IMG/VR virus record: IMGVR_UViG_3300009503_000090
Span: 1 to 29,823 of that record
Origin: a virus
Strand: one strand, 5' to 3'
Length of the DNA: 29,823 nt
Shown here: positions 23,435-29,823 of the stretch, piece after piece
How the letters are laid out: every line of letters starts with the position of its first letter
How positions within the stretch are numbered: position 1 is the first letter of the stretch
Translations under genes and position numbers: made by a program
The notes under the pieces: generated by a model
Databases searched by the model: none
What the model saw: only the letters and a program-made list of their open reading frames with translations
What the model was told of the DNA's origin: nothing

Positions 23435-24028
23435 TTATATTTTTAAAATGTTATTTTCTAAATTAATATTATCATTCAAAAAATCTGCTAAACTATTAAA
23501 TGTATAGTCTGAAATAGAATCCTTATTATATGGAGCATTTATTTTGATAGATATTTTACCTTCTGGTTTCTTTTGTAAAAGAAAAGGATTAGCAGTAATT
23601 AAAGCATCACAATAATTCCAAGAATCTAATGAATCCGTTGGAAACATTAAGTTTCTAATTGCACACCCTGTTTTACTTAAAAAATATAACGTTGAAGATA
23701 TTGCTAATCCCCCTTCTTTTACAGCAAAAAAAACTAAATTAGGCATTTTATCTTCATAATCAGATAGTTTATTAATCCATGAATTTAATAATACACCTAA
23801 ATTTCGATTCATAAAAGTAGCACAGCCATATATCTCATATGCATAATCTGTATATAAAAATTCATTATATTCCTGTAATGATTTAAATTGTAACAATTCA
23901 AAATAGTTATTTGTATCTATATCACTATCATTTAAATCAAAAGATTCATCAATTCCTTTTTTATACTGTTCAATTAATTTAGCTGTGAAAGCTCTTAATG
24001 TGTCATCAATGTCAATTCCTAAAGTCAT
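23435..24028 (-). CDS. HAD-superfamily protein, 5'(3')-deoxyribonucleotidase-like
   Basis: A 197-aa protein with the HAD motif I at the extreme N-terminus: GIDIDDTLRAF, nucleophile D6 and acid/base D8, followed by T10. NT5C-type phage nucleotidases begin the same way. Later, IRNLMFPTDSLDSWNYCDAL (about 143-162) sits where motif III and the following Asp are found, and DALITANPFLLQ matches the usual DxxITxxP-type loop. The central part (52-110) is a helical cap. A classic motif III Lys is not obvious, so catalytic competence is uncertain. Dephosphorylation of deoxynucleotides would fit the dUTPase and purine enzyme upstream in the same transcription unit. Confidence 0.65.
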   Translation of the reverse strand: MTLGIDIDDTLRAFTAKLIEQYKKGIDESFDLNDSDIDTNNYFELLQFKSLQEYNEFLYTDYAYEIYGCATFMNRNLGVLLNSWINKLSDYEDKMPNLVFFAVKEGGLAISSTLYFLSKTGCAIRNLMFPTDSLDSWNYCDALITANPFLLQKKPEGKISIKINAPYNKDSISDYTFNSLADFLNDNINLENNILKI

Positions 24029-24079
24029 TTTTAATATTATTTTTATAAAACTTATTATATTAATTCAATATGTAAATAT

Positions 24080-25096
24080 TTATTTATTATTTTCATATAA
24101 ATATTTTTTAAAACATTCTTGACACATGCCTTTTCCGTATGTGTCTTTTGTTATTGCATAGTCATATTTATTTGCTGGTTCGTGGCAAACATCACATAGA
24201 ACGCTTTCATCATTGGTAAAAATCTGTGTTGCATCAAATTCAATATTTTTTTTCTCCTTAGTCATATATTTATTTTCCATAACACTATCATGTAATGGCA
24301 ATAATAAATCTTCTCCATCAATTAAAACTGTTGCATTATATTTTATTACATATGACCCATTATATTCATCTATTTTTATAAATTTAATATTATTATATGA
24401 ATATTTTAATAAATCTCTTTTACCATATGCTTTATTTGTTATAAATGATAATGTTAATAATTCCAATATATCTGGTTTTATTAAATTATCTTTTATTTTA
24501 ACTATTTCATTTATAAAAATTCTACTTAAACGATTTATTGGATCAATATATTTACTAACATATATTTCTAATTGCTTATCATTATCGTTTATTTCTTTTA
24601 TTACAACCTTTTGTATAAAAGCTTCCATTTTAATTCTTGGAATATCTTCCCTTGTGAGCTTAATTGTATAATCTACTGGAATAAAAGACTTACCAACACT
24701 ATTTAACCCATCTAATACACTACTGGTTAGAGTAAAATTTTCTTGTATAATTTCAATTTTATATTCGTCTTTATTTTCAATGTCAGATTTTTCAATATCA
24801 GATTTTTCAATGTCAGATTTTTCAATAGGAGTATTAAGCACAACCTGACCATCACCTATATATTTATATTTTTTACTCTCCTCTGAAATCATATAGGTTC
24901 TATATCTTAATTCTTTTACTTCTTGTGTAACTTCTCCTTGCTTTAATGCTTGAGATAATCTATTGGTCTCTAATTGTTGTGCAATACCATTTGTTTCAGA
25001 AGAACTGCTTGTCGTCGTAAACATTTTATCATTAGCATCTTTTAATCCAAATGATAAACCAAATATAATATGTTTTAAATTGTTAAATAATTTCAT
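24080..25096 (-). CDS. Unknown protein with IEKSD repeats and C-terminal Cys4 zinc knuckle
   Basis: A 338-aa protein. The N-terminus (about 1-75) is helical and polar, and is followed by a linker with three perfect 5-residue units (IEKSD x3, about 92-106). The centre is beta-rich (YKIEIIQENFTLTSSVLDGL; ITSLTREDIPRIKMEAFI-like strands; VIKYNATVLIDGEDLLLPLH). The C-terminus has two Cys pairs, CDVC and CQEC, about 20 residues apart, a typical Cys4 zinc knuckle (DVCHEPANKYDYAITK...GMCQECFKKYL). It shares a TAATG stop/start overlap with the 90-aa gene. Architecture suggests an interaction module plus zinc-binding end, but I recognise no family. Confidence 0.72.
   Translation of the reverse strand: MKLFNNLKHIIFGLSFGLKDANDKMFTTTSSSSETNGIAQQLETNRLSQALKQGEVTQEVKELRYRTYMISEESKKYKYIGDGQVVLNTPIEKSDIEKSDIEKSDIENKDEYKIEIIQENFTLTSSVLDGLNSVGKSFIPVDYTIKLTREDIPRIKMEAFIQKVVIKEINDNDKQLEIYVSKYIDPINRLSRIFINEIVKIKDNLIKPDILELLTLSFITNKAYGKRDLLKYSYNNIKFIKIDEYNGSYVIKYNATVLIDGEDLLLPLHDSVMENKYMTKEKKNIEFDATQIFTNDESVLCDVCHEPANKYDYAITKDTYGKGMCQECFKKYLYENNK
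24779..24823. repeat. 15-bp tandem repeat, three copies
   Basis: AATGTCAGATTTTTC, AATATCAGATTTTTC and AATGTCAGATTTTTC are in tandem with one substitution. In frame, they encode the IEKSD linker of the 338-aa protein. Confidence 0.92.
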
Positions 25097-25368
25097 TAAA
25101 AAATATTTAAATCATTTAAATTATTCAATCTTTTATTAAATTCTTCTGTTAGTTTTTTATATATATTTAAAAATCTACTAAATTCTGGAATTGGAGCTTT
25201 TCCTGGCAAACACATTGGTTGCAATTCATTCATTTCTGCTCTAACTTCTTTTATAAATGCAGTTAAATCACTATTACTTAAATTTTGTATACTATTAATA
25301 TAATCAACACTATTTGATTTAAATTCATTAATAGTTTCTTTATTATCATTTAATTTTGTTTTTTTCAT
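25096..25368 (-). CDS. Unknown 90-aa helical protein
   Basis: A helical protein with two helices (ETINEFKSNSVDYINSIQNL; NSDLTAFIKEVRAEMNELQP) separated by MCLPGKAPIPEF from a third (SRFLNIYKKLTEEFNKRLNN). No metal-binding or membrane signature is visible. Its stop overlaps the ATG of the 338-aa gene (TAATG), implying coupled translation, and its start follows the 114-aa gene by 13 bp. Not recognised; real on the evidence of spacing, coupling and composition. Confidence 0.72.
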   Translation of the reverse strand: MKKTKLNDNKETINEFKSNSVDYINSIQNLSNSDLTAFIKEVRAEMNELQPMCLPGKAPIPEFSRFLNIYKKLTEEFNKRLNNLNDLNIF

Positions 25369-25381
25369 AACTATTTTTTTT

Positions 25382-25726
25382 TCAAAATGTAAACAGTTTT
25401 TCTATAAGGGATGCGTTTGAATTATCAACAGTATAAGAATGATCTGATAAATATTTATCTACCATTGTTTGCAGAAATAATTCAATTTCAGAATATGACA
25501 TACCAAATTGATTATAAAATTCATTCCAAAATTTATTATATGAAAATATATATTTAGCATTTGGTATGTCTTTTAAAGCATACCAAATACCATTTTTATA
25601 AAAATTAATTGTATTATCATCTATTTGTATACTACAATTATTAAATATATCTTTAAATAATTGTTCTTTTTTTAATTCTAAAATTTTATTTTCTAAAATC
25701 TTAATTTTATCATTATTATTTTTCAT
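25382..25726 (-). CDS. Unknown 114-aa protein
   Basis: The protein opens with a charged coiled coil (KIKILENKILELKKEQLF, about 7-25). A small beta segment follows (CSIQIDDNTINFYKNGIWYA), then an aromatic-rich helical C-terminus (YNKFWNEFYNQFGMSYSEIE, then LFLQTMVDKYLSD). It is the gene after the IMPDH/GMP reductase-like enzyme, 18 bp downstream of it. I recognise no family and see no catalytic motif; a small adaptor with an N-terminal dimerisation helix is one reading. Confidence 0.72.
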   Translation of the reverse strand: MKNNNDKIKILENKILELKKEQLFKDIFNNCSIQIDDNTINFYKNGIWYALKDIPNAKYIFSYNKFWNEFYNQFGMSYSEIELFLQTMVDKYLSDHSYTVDNSNASLIEKLFTF

Positions 25727-25744
25727 AAATATTATTTTTTTTCC

Positions 25745-26851
25745 TTATTTATTAAAAGAATTTGAAGCATTTTGAGATAAAACAATATAACTTTGTTGCC
25801 CAATAAAATTAGCTAAATCTTTACAATTTGAATAACTCATAGCAGATCTTAAATAATCTTGAAAATTCTCTGTCCATTGTTCTATTGTATATTCTACATC
25901 AACATATTTTATAATACCTTCAGATGTTTTAAATTCTGTTTTTCCCATTTCTTTTTGTGCTAATTTAGTAGACATTCCATAAGATAATTTTTTTAATGAT
26001 AACCCGCTTCTAAAAGCTTTTTTTGTTTTTATATTATATTGATCCATTTCAATAATTGAATTATCTCCAGATATATATTCAGTTTTAGCAGCACTTTCTA
26101 GCATTTTAACAAAAACACTTCCGCACATCACATAATTTGAGCCTAAATTTAATGATTTAATAATGTCAGAATAACTTTTTATTCCGCCATCTATAACTAA
26201 TAATGGGGCTTTTTTAAATTCTTGTGTTGTGTTATTGTTATTATGCCTTCTTATATTTTCTTTTACATATTTTTTATTTTTATAAGTTTCTATTAATAAA
26301 GTTACATAAGGATAATGAATACCCGTATTTGATGAGGTTATACAATATGAACCGCCACCAATTCCTAATCTTAAATAATCACATCCAACCCTAGCATAAT
26401 CAAAATATGTTTTTGGATTTGCTATGTTGCCTCCCATGATAATAATATTATCGTTATGCTTTTGTTTTGCTTCGTCAATATAACGAATAGCCTTCATTAA
26501 ATGCCCATTAGCTATATCAAGTACAACATATCTCGGATAATTAAACATATTAACATCAATAATGTGTTCTTTAAATTCGTCCAATCCCAATGCTACCCAA
26601 ATCCCTTTATTCATTAATTCGATTCTTGTGCTTAAAGATGTTGTTCTTGGAATTATTGGCGTTATTTTGTTTTCTAAAAATATACTATAATTGTATTCAT
26701 TAATAACACTACTCATCGGTGCTGTAAATAATGGTAACATACCTTCTTTATCAAATGGAATACACTCTTTTCTACTTTCTATATCACTTGTTATAGCTGG
26801 TATTATTGAAATATCATTTAATGATAACCCTAATTCAATATTATTTAACAT
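25745..26851 (-). CDS. IMP dehydrogenase / GMP reductase family enzyme
   Basis: A 368-aa TIM-barrel enzyme of purine interconversion. Typical elements in order: LGLSLNDISIIPA (7-19), PLFTAPMSSVIN (40-51, cf. PIIAAPMDTV), LDIANGHL (111-118), IIMGGNIANPKTY (137-149), the phosphate/active-site loop RLGIGGGSYCITSSNTG with catalytic C170, LLVIDGGIKSYSDI (207-220) and YVMCGSVF (230-237). The later FRSGLSLKKLSYGM sits where IMPDH/GMPR have the second IMP-binding region. There is no CBS pair, and the length is like GMP reductase. Sequence alone cannot separate IMP to XMP from GMP to IMP. It follows dUTPase in the same operon, pointing to nucleotide-pool control during replication. Confidence 0.85.
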   Translation of the reverse strand: MLNNIELGLSLNDISIIPAITSDIESRKECIPFDKEGMLPLFTAPMSSVINEYNYSIFLENKITPIIPRTTSLSTRIELMNKGIWVALGLDEFKEHIIDVNMFNYPRYVVLDIANGHLMKAIRYIDEAKQKHNDNIIIMGGNIANPKTYFDYARVGCDYLRLGIGGGSYCITSSNTGIHYPYVTLLIETYKNKKYVKENIRRHNNNNTTQEFKKAPLLVIDGGIKSYSDIIKSLNLGSNYVMCGSVFVKMLESAAKTEYISGDNSIIEMDQYNIKTKKAFRSGLSLKKLSYGMSTKLAQKEMGKTEFKTSEGIIKYVDVEYTIEQWTENFQDYLRSAMSYSNCKDLANFIGQQSYIVLSQNASNSFNK

Positions 26852-26872
26852 TAATACTTTATATTTAAAAAA

Positions 26873-27328
26873 TTATTTATTTCCAGTTGATCCAAATCCA
26901 TTAGATCCTCTTTTAGATTCTAAAATAACATCATTATTATTTAATAATTCTATAAAATAGCTATTATAAACTGGCGATATTATACCTTGAGCTATTCTAT
27001 CTCCATTATTAATAATGATATTTTCATTTGATAAATTAATAGCTATAATACATATTTCTCCGCAATAATTACTATCAATGCTACCTGGAGAATTAACTAC
27101 AGATAGCCCATATTTTATGGCCATTCCGCTTCTTGGTCTAACTTGCATTTCAACATTATACGGCAATTTAAAATATAATCCTGTATGAATTAATTGTCTT
27201 TCTAACGGTTTTAATATTATTGATTCATTTGAATTTTCGATCCAGCATCTTAAATCAAATCCACTATCTCCTTCATGAGCATATATAGGGTCTGGATTAT
27301 TTGATAAATTTTTAAATTCTATTTTCAT
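26873..27328 (-). CDS. dut: dUTPase (trimeric dUTP diphosphatase)
   Basis: A 151-aa trimeric dUTPase of normal length. All five motifs are present: EGDSGFDLR (motif 1), RPRSGMAIKYGL (2), NSPGSIDSNYCGEI (3), NNGDRIAQGII (4) and RGSNGFGSTG (5, the C-terminal arm that closes over the substrate). It hydrolyses dUTP to dUMP and pyrophosphate, keeping uracil out of DNA and supplying dTMP synthesis. Its ATG overlaps the stop of the pseudo-HD gene (TAATG), and the IMPDH-like gene follows after about 20 bp. All key residues seem intact, so it is expected to be active. Confidence 0.96.
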   Translation of the reverse strand: MKIEFKNLSNNPDPIYAHEGDSGFDLRCWIENSNESIILKPLERQLIHTGLYFKLPYNVEMQVRPRSGMAIKYGLSVVNSPGSIDSNYCGEICIIAINLSNENIIINNGDRIAQGIISPVYNSYFIELLNNNDVILESKRGSNGFGSTGNK

Positions 27329-27939
27329 TAATTTTCTTTTATATTATTGTTTTTCTCCTTATTTAATTCTTTTTTATAATTTATTCTTGCTAAATTATAT
27401 ACTAAATTCGTTGCGTTTTTAATTAATACTGATAATGTTGATGAATATATTTTACTATAATCATCATCTGTTTTATCACATATTAACATAGCTTCAAATT
27501 CTTCTGGAGTAAACTGAATACCATATTTAGAGCATAAATATAAAGACCTTTCTCCAGTTCTTAATGCCACATCGGTTTCATTATATTTCCATGCAATTCC
27601 TCTATTTTCAAGTTCCCATTTATTAGAATTTGGCTCAAATTGTATTGCTTTTGATATTTGATTTAATAATGCTACTTTTACAATGGAATTTTTATCCACT
27701 TTTTCGCTTTCATCTAACTTTTCATTTTCTAATACTGCATAATATGCGATCTTTCGCATAGAATTATATATAAATGCTCCTAAATATGCTAAACCACTCT
27801 CTATATAAGCGTTCATTGGAGCATTTATTAAACGTTCACCAATTTCAGAAAATAATTCTTCTGAATAGCCACCTACTGATTGTAATTTATTTACATAAGT
27901 TACGTAATTAATTTTTCTTTGATCTGCTGTTAAAAACAT
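27328..27939 (-). CDS. HD-hydrolase-like protein lacking the metal-binding residues
   Basis: A 203-aa protein that aligns by eye with phage HD-domain hydrolases over most of its length: RLINAPMNAYIESGLAYLGA corresponds to F..AP.S..YH....GGLLEHS, VALLNQISKAIQF to VALLHDLCKANFY, and VALRTGERSLYLCSKYGIQF, then TPEEFEAMLI, to LPLGHGEKSV.L....I.LTDEEA.AIRWHM. At each metal-ligand position the residue is changed: HD is N93-Q94, GHGEKS is RTGERS (T128), RWHM is ICDK, and the early His is absent. I infer a pseudoenzyme that keeps the fold. It is the first gene of the unit starting at the host-type promoter at 28026-28056 and is coupled to dut. The family comparison is from memory. Confidence 0.65.
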   Translation of the reverse strand: MFLTADQRKINYVTYVNKLQSVGGYSEELFSEIGERLINAPMNAYIESGLAYLGAFIYNSMRKIAYYAVLENEKLDESEKVDKNSIVKVALLNQISKAIQFEPNSNKWELENRGIAWKYNETDVALRTGERSLYLCSKYGIQFTPEEFEAMLICDKTDDDYSKIYSSTLSVLIKNATNLVYNLARINYKKELNKEKNNNIKEN

Positions 27940-28025
27940 AATAATAATTTTTAAAATGGTTTATAAATAAATTTGTCTCTTGTTATTAAAAATAATTCAA
28001 ATTATTTTTTCTATTTTATCTAATA

Positions 28026-28056
28026 CAAATATACTAACATTATTTGATAAACCAAA
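28026..28056 (-). promoter_or_regulatory. Bacteroidetes-type promoter of the nucleotide-metabolism operon
   Basis: On the - strand: TTTG (28056-28053), a 19-nt spacer, then TATATTTG (28033-28026). It fits the TTTG/TAnnTTTG consensus and would give a leader of roughly 80 nt ahead of the pseudo-HD gene at 27939. Confidence 0.72.
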
Positions 28057-28078
28057 ATAATAATTTTTATTATATAAT

Positions 28079-28105
28079 AATATATGATAATTTATATTAA
28101 AATAA
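28079..28105 (+). repeat. 27-bp repeat, first copy
   Basis: This copy matches 29672-29698 in 26 of 27 positions; the shared core GATAATTTATATTAAAATAA is identical. The core contains ATTTATATTAAAA, close to the late element, so it may be a promoter variant duplicated on both sides of the fibre gene. Confidence 0.7.
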
Positions 28106-28216
28106 AGGTTTATTTCTATGAAATCTATTTATTTTTTTACTAATTAATAGTATTTATTATATATACATAAAATTTTTATAATCTGATTAAATATAAAATA
28201 ATAAAAAAAAAGAAAG

Positions 28217-28235
28217 TATTTATAATATATAAATA
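28217..28235 (+). promoter_or_regulatory. Putative late promoter of the fibre-like gene
   Basis: TATTTATAATATATAAATA contains both TATTTATA and the T4-type octamer TATAAATA (28228-28235). The octamer ends 33 nt before the ATG. It is a looser match to the recurrent element than the other sites. Confidence 0.4.
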
Positions 28236-28268
28236 AAATATAAAAAAAATAAATTAAAATTAAATTAT

Positions 28269-29597
28269 ATGGCAATACCTCAATCTGGCATAACAACAAC
28301 TTTAGTGGGTCAAACAATTGGTTTAGGTTCTAATGATGTTGGAACATTATGCAAAAGCACAAAAATAAATCCATGGTCAAGATATAAACCAGGATATTTA
28401 TATGTAGATTCAAATAATCATATGCAATTTCAATTGCCCAGAGGAATTGGATATGCAGACCCTCGAGGATCATATTTAGGTAGAACTGATGAAGGATATA
28501 ATTTAGGCGATTTTAGGGGTTATAATCATACAGCAACAGCTCCATCAGTAACATCTCCTGGAACAGTTACTGCATATACTAATACTTCATCCGTAGCAAA
28601 TGTACAATTTATGATTGGAGAAATAGATTGGTTAAAAACAGAAAATAGTTTTCATCCAGCAATGAATAATTTGCCTATACTCCCTTATGCAATGTTGTTA
28701 ATGACTAATAGTTCGGGGATTATTTTGCCAAATATTTATTTTACATTAAGTTGGACTGCGGCTGGTTCAATTACAATAACCCCATCTAGTACACCATCAT
28801 CTCCTACAAGATCAACATTAATATTTAGTGTAAAGTGTTATATGTCTAATTCAACCATACAATATGTTAATATTACTTTAAATCCATCAGATCTTAGTGC
28901 AGCAGGTAGTCCAAATACAAGTGGAGATACTTTAACAATGTTAAATTGTTCATTATTAGGATGTAGTCCAACTTTTGATAATAATTATAATTATAGCGCA
29001 AATAAAAATGCAGCAAGTTTATCTGGTATTACTCAAAATGGTAATATATCTATACCACTTCAATTACCTGCACAAAGTTCAACTGGTACTTATACATATT
29101 ATTTTAAAGTATTTTTATCAACTGATGGATTAAGTTCACTAATAGACATTAATTCATTGGCTGGAGCAACTTCTACTGGATCAGCGGTATTAAATGTAAC
29201 TAATCCGCCTATAGCAGCTTCATTTACACTAGTATCTTTTTACAAACTTACTTCTACAGATATAAATAATGTAAGTGAACTTCAGGGAACTGATTCAAGT
29301 TTAACTTCTAATGCTGGAGGATATAGTTATAACGCTGGAAATGATTCAAATACTGCAAATAACTTGCAATATCAAAATTATTTATATGCTGGTACATCAA
29401 TGAGTGCAACTGAAGCGCCTACATCTGGTTATATGGCTGATGGATTATATACACCTCCAGGACTTCCAGGTTCTAAAACTTATAATAAAGGAACATCTAA
29501 TGAATATACAGTATATACAAGAAGCGTTAGCCAATATTCAGGAGGCAAAGTTGTTGCAACTAATACAGCAACATGGACAGAATACGTTAATAATTAA
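28269..29597 (+). CDS. Fibre/appendage structural protein
   Basis: A 442-aa beta-rich protein, high in Ser, Thr, Gly and Asn and low in Lys, unlike the enzymes around it. The N-terminus NDVGTLCKSTKINPWSRYKP (about 22-41) is a module I recall from Bacteroidetes phage virion proteins (VGTLC.S..IN.WSKYKP). Two or three Ig-like or beta-sandwich segments follow (SITITPSSTPSSPTRSTLIF; GNISIPLQLPAQSSTGTYTY), and the C-terminus carries TPPGLPGSKTYN. No signal peptide, membrane segment or enzyme motif was seen. It is probably an appendage or fibre on the virion surface. A strong terminator follows, so it is a single-gene unit. Confidence 0.72.
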   Translation: MAIPQSGITTTLVGQTIGLGSNDVGTLCKSTKINPWSRYKPGYLYVDSNNHMQFQLPRGIGYADPRGSYLGRTDEGYNLGDFRGYNHTATAPSVTSPGTVTAYTNTSSVANVQFMIGEIDWLKTENSFHPAMNNLPILPYAMLLMTNSSGIILPNIYFTLSWTAAGSITITPSSTPSSPTRSTLIFSVKCYMSNSTIQYVNITLNPSDLSAAGSPNTSGDTLTMLNCSLLGCSPTFDNNYNYSANKNAASLSGITQNGNISIPLQLPAQSSTGTYTYYFKVFLSTDGLSSLIDINSLAGATSTGSAVLNVTNPPIAASFTLVSFYKLTSTDINNVSELQGTDSSLTSNAGGYSYNAGNDSNTANNLQYQNYLYAGTSMSATEAPTSGYMADGLYTPPGLPGSKTYNKGTSNEYTVYTRSVSQYSGGKVVATNTATWTEYVNN

Positions 29598-29617
29598 ATA
29601 ATAATAATAATAATAAT
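29597..29617. repeat. (AAT)7 microsatellite
   Basis: Seven AAT units start at the last base of the fibre gene stop codon and lie between the stop and the terminator. Confidence 0.9.
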
Positions 29618-29625
29618 AACAATTA

Positions 29626-29666
29626 AAATAACTGATATATTTATTTATATCAGTTATTTTTTTTTA
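29626..29666 (+). terminator. Terminator after the fibre-like gene
   Basis: A perfect 14-bp stem, AAATAACTGATATA (29626-29639) pairing with TATATCAGTTATTT (29646-29659), with a 6-nt loop and a nine-T run (29657-29665). It is the longest stem among the terminators in the window. Confidence 0.93.
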
Positions 29667-29671
29667 ATAAA

Positions 29672-29698
29672 AATATAAGATAATTTATATTAAAATAA
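29672..29698 (+). repeat. 27-bp repeat, second copy
   Basis: This is the partner of 28079-28105 with one mismatch, located just after the terminator. An ATG lies 12 nt past its ATTTATATTAAAA core, at 29708, in frame with the gene starting at 29732. Confidence 0.7.
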
Positions 29699-29710
29699 TA
29701 TTTTATAATG

Positions 29711-29723
29711 TATTTATATAAAA
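29711..29723 (+). promoter_or_regulatory. Putative late promoter element of the last gene
   Basis: TATTTATATAAAA ends 8 nt before the ATG at 29732, slightly closer than at other genes. If the upstream repeat is the real promoter, translation could begin at 29708 instead. Confidence 0.42.
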
Positions 29724-29731
29724 AATATATT

Positions 29732-29823
29732 ATGGAAACAACGCCTATTAAACTTGAAAATAACTGTCCTTATAATTGGGGAACTGATAATACTTATACT
29801 TTATATAATTTTGGTGGATATTA
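29732..29823 (+). CDS. Start of an unidentified gene, truncated by the window end
   Basis: Thirty codons are visible, beginning METTPIKLENNCPYNWG and continuing in frame to the last base. An alternative in-frame ATG at 29708 would add eight residues (MYLYKKYI). The visible part has no recognisable motif. Its position after the fibre-like gene and the late-type promoter suggest another structural gene. Confidence 0.55.
   Translation, partial: METTPIKLENNCPYNWGTDNTYTLYNFGGY

Larger units (their letters stand above)
27940..28268. other. Divergent intergenic promoter region (329 bp)
   Basis: This is the only gap longer than 300 bp. It holds the host-type promoter for the - block (28026-28056), an element like the late promoter (28090-28102) followed 15 nt later by a 9-codon frame (28118-28147), and a TATTTATA/TATAAATA pair before the fibre gene (28217-28235). 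I found no longer coding frame, tRNA or terminator in it. Confidence 0.7.

Noticed and set aside
24213-24671. A 152-codon + strand frame opposite the 338-aa gene
   Set aside because: It is antisense to a gene with coherent domains and operon coupling; its hydrophobic, Ser/Ile-rich composition is what antisense of Lys/Asn-rich coding gives.
26691-26960. A + strand frame across the IMPDH-like/dut junction
   Set aside because: It is antisense to two genes with complete catalytic motifs.
28118-28147. A 9-codon frame before the fibre gene as a real gene
   Set aside because: It is too short to support as coding; mentioned only as part of the repeat observation.

Overview
The window is a strongly AT-rich piece of a tailed-phage genome with contractile-tail (T4-like) ancestry. 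The + strand on the left carries the T4-type head module in canonical order: large terminase (3' part), portal, prohead protease, scaffold and major capsid protein. The - strand carries a gp55-like late sigma factor, a gp5-like baseplate OB-fold protein, PhoH, dUTPase and glycosyltransferases. Two promoters match the Bacteroidetes form (TTTG, 19-20 nt spacer, TATATTTG), and the fibre genes resemble those of Bacteroidetes phages as I remember them. I infer a large lytic myophage of a Bacteroidetes host. No tRNA, rRNA, integrase or CRISPR array was seen.

Layout. 2-10393 (+): terminase, portal, a Lys/Asn-rich unknown, a DUF1003 membrane protein, a 53-codon fibre-like remnant, an unknown with its own promoter, a GT4 glycosyltransferase, a terminator, protease, scaffold, capsid protein, and a second terminator. 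10510-12186 (-): a Vsr-like homing endonuclease. 12331-12573 (+): a small solo gene sharing its promoter with the one at 4722. 12670-27939 (-): a long block. In transcription order it holds a degenerate HD-fold protein, dUTPase, an IMPDH/GMP reductase-like enzyme, unknowns, a HAD nucleotidase-like protein, two glycosyltransferases, the late sigma factor, five tail/baseplate-type genes ending in the gp5-like protein, a fibre-like protein, a zinc-ribbon protein, PhoH and a minimal kinase-like protein. 28269-29823 (+): a second fibre/appendage-like gene and the start of another gene. 27940-28268 is a divergent promoter region.

Regulation. Three promoter classes can be read by eye. (1) Host-type TTTG/TATATTTG precedes the homing endonuclease and the nucleotide-metabolism end of the - block. 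(2) TTTG-N19-TATATATAATATAAAATA precedes the two small solo + genes. (3) A recurrent TATTTATATWAAA element usually lies 10-16 nt before an ATG, in front of the protease, kinase, fibre and tail genes and a possible 16-aa mini-gene. I infer that class 3 is the late promoter read with the gp55-like factor. Five good hairpin terminators separate the units.

Most unusual: an HD-hydrolase-like protein that appears to have lost every metal ligand; a 214-aa protein with a complete kinase catalytic signature; a DUF1003 membrane protein and a fibre-gene fragment inside the head module; a purine enzyme beside dUTPase; and the promoter-bounded mini-gene between the zinc-ribbon gene and phoH.
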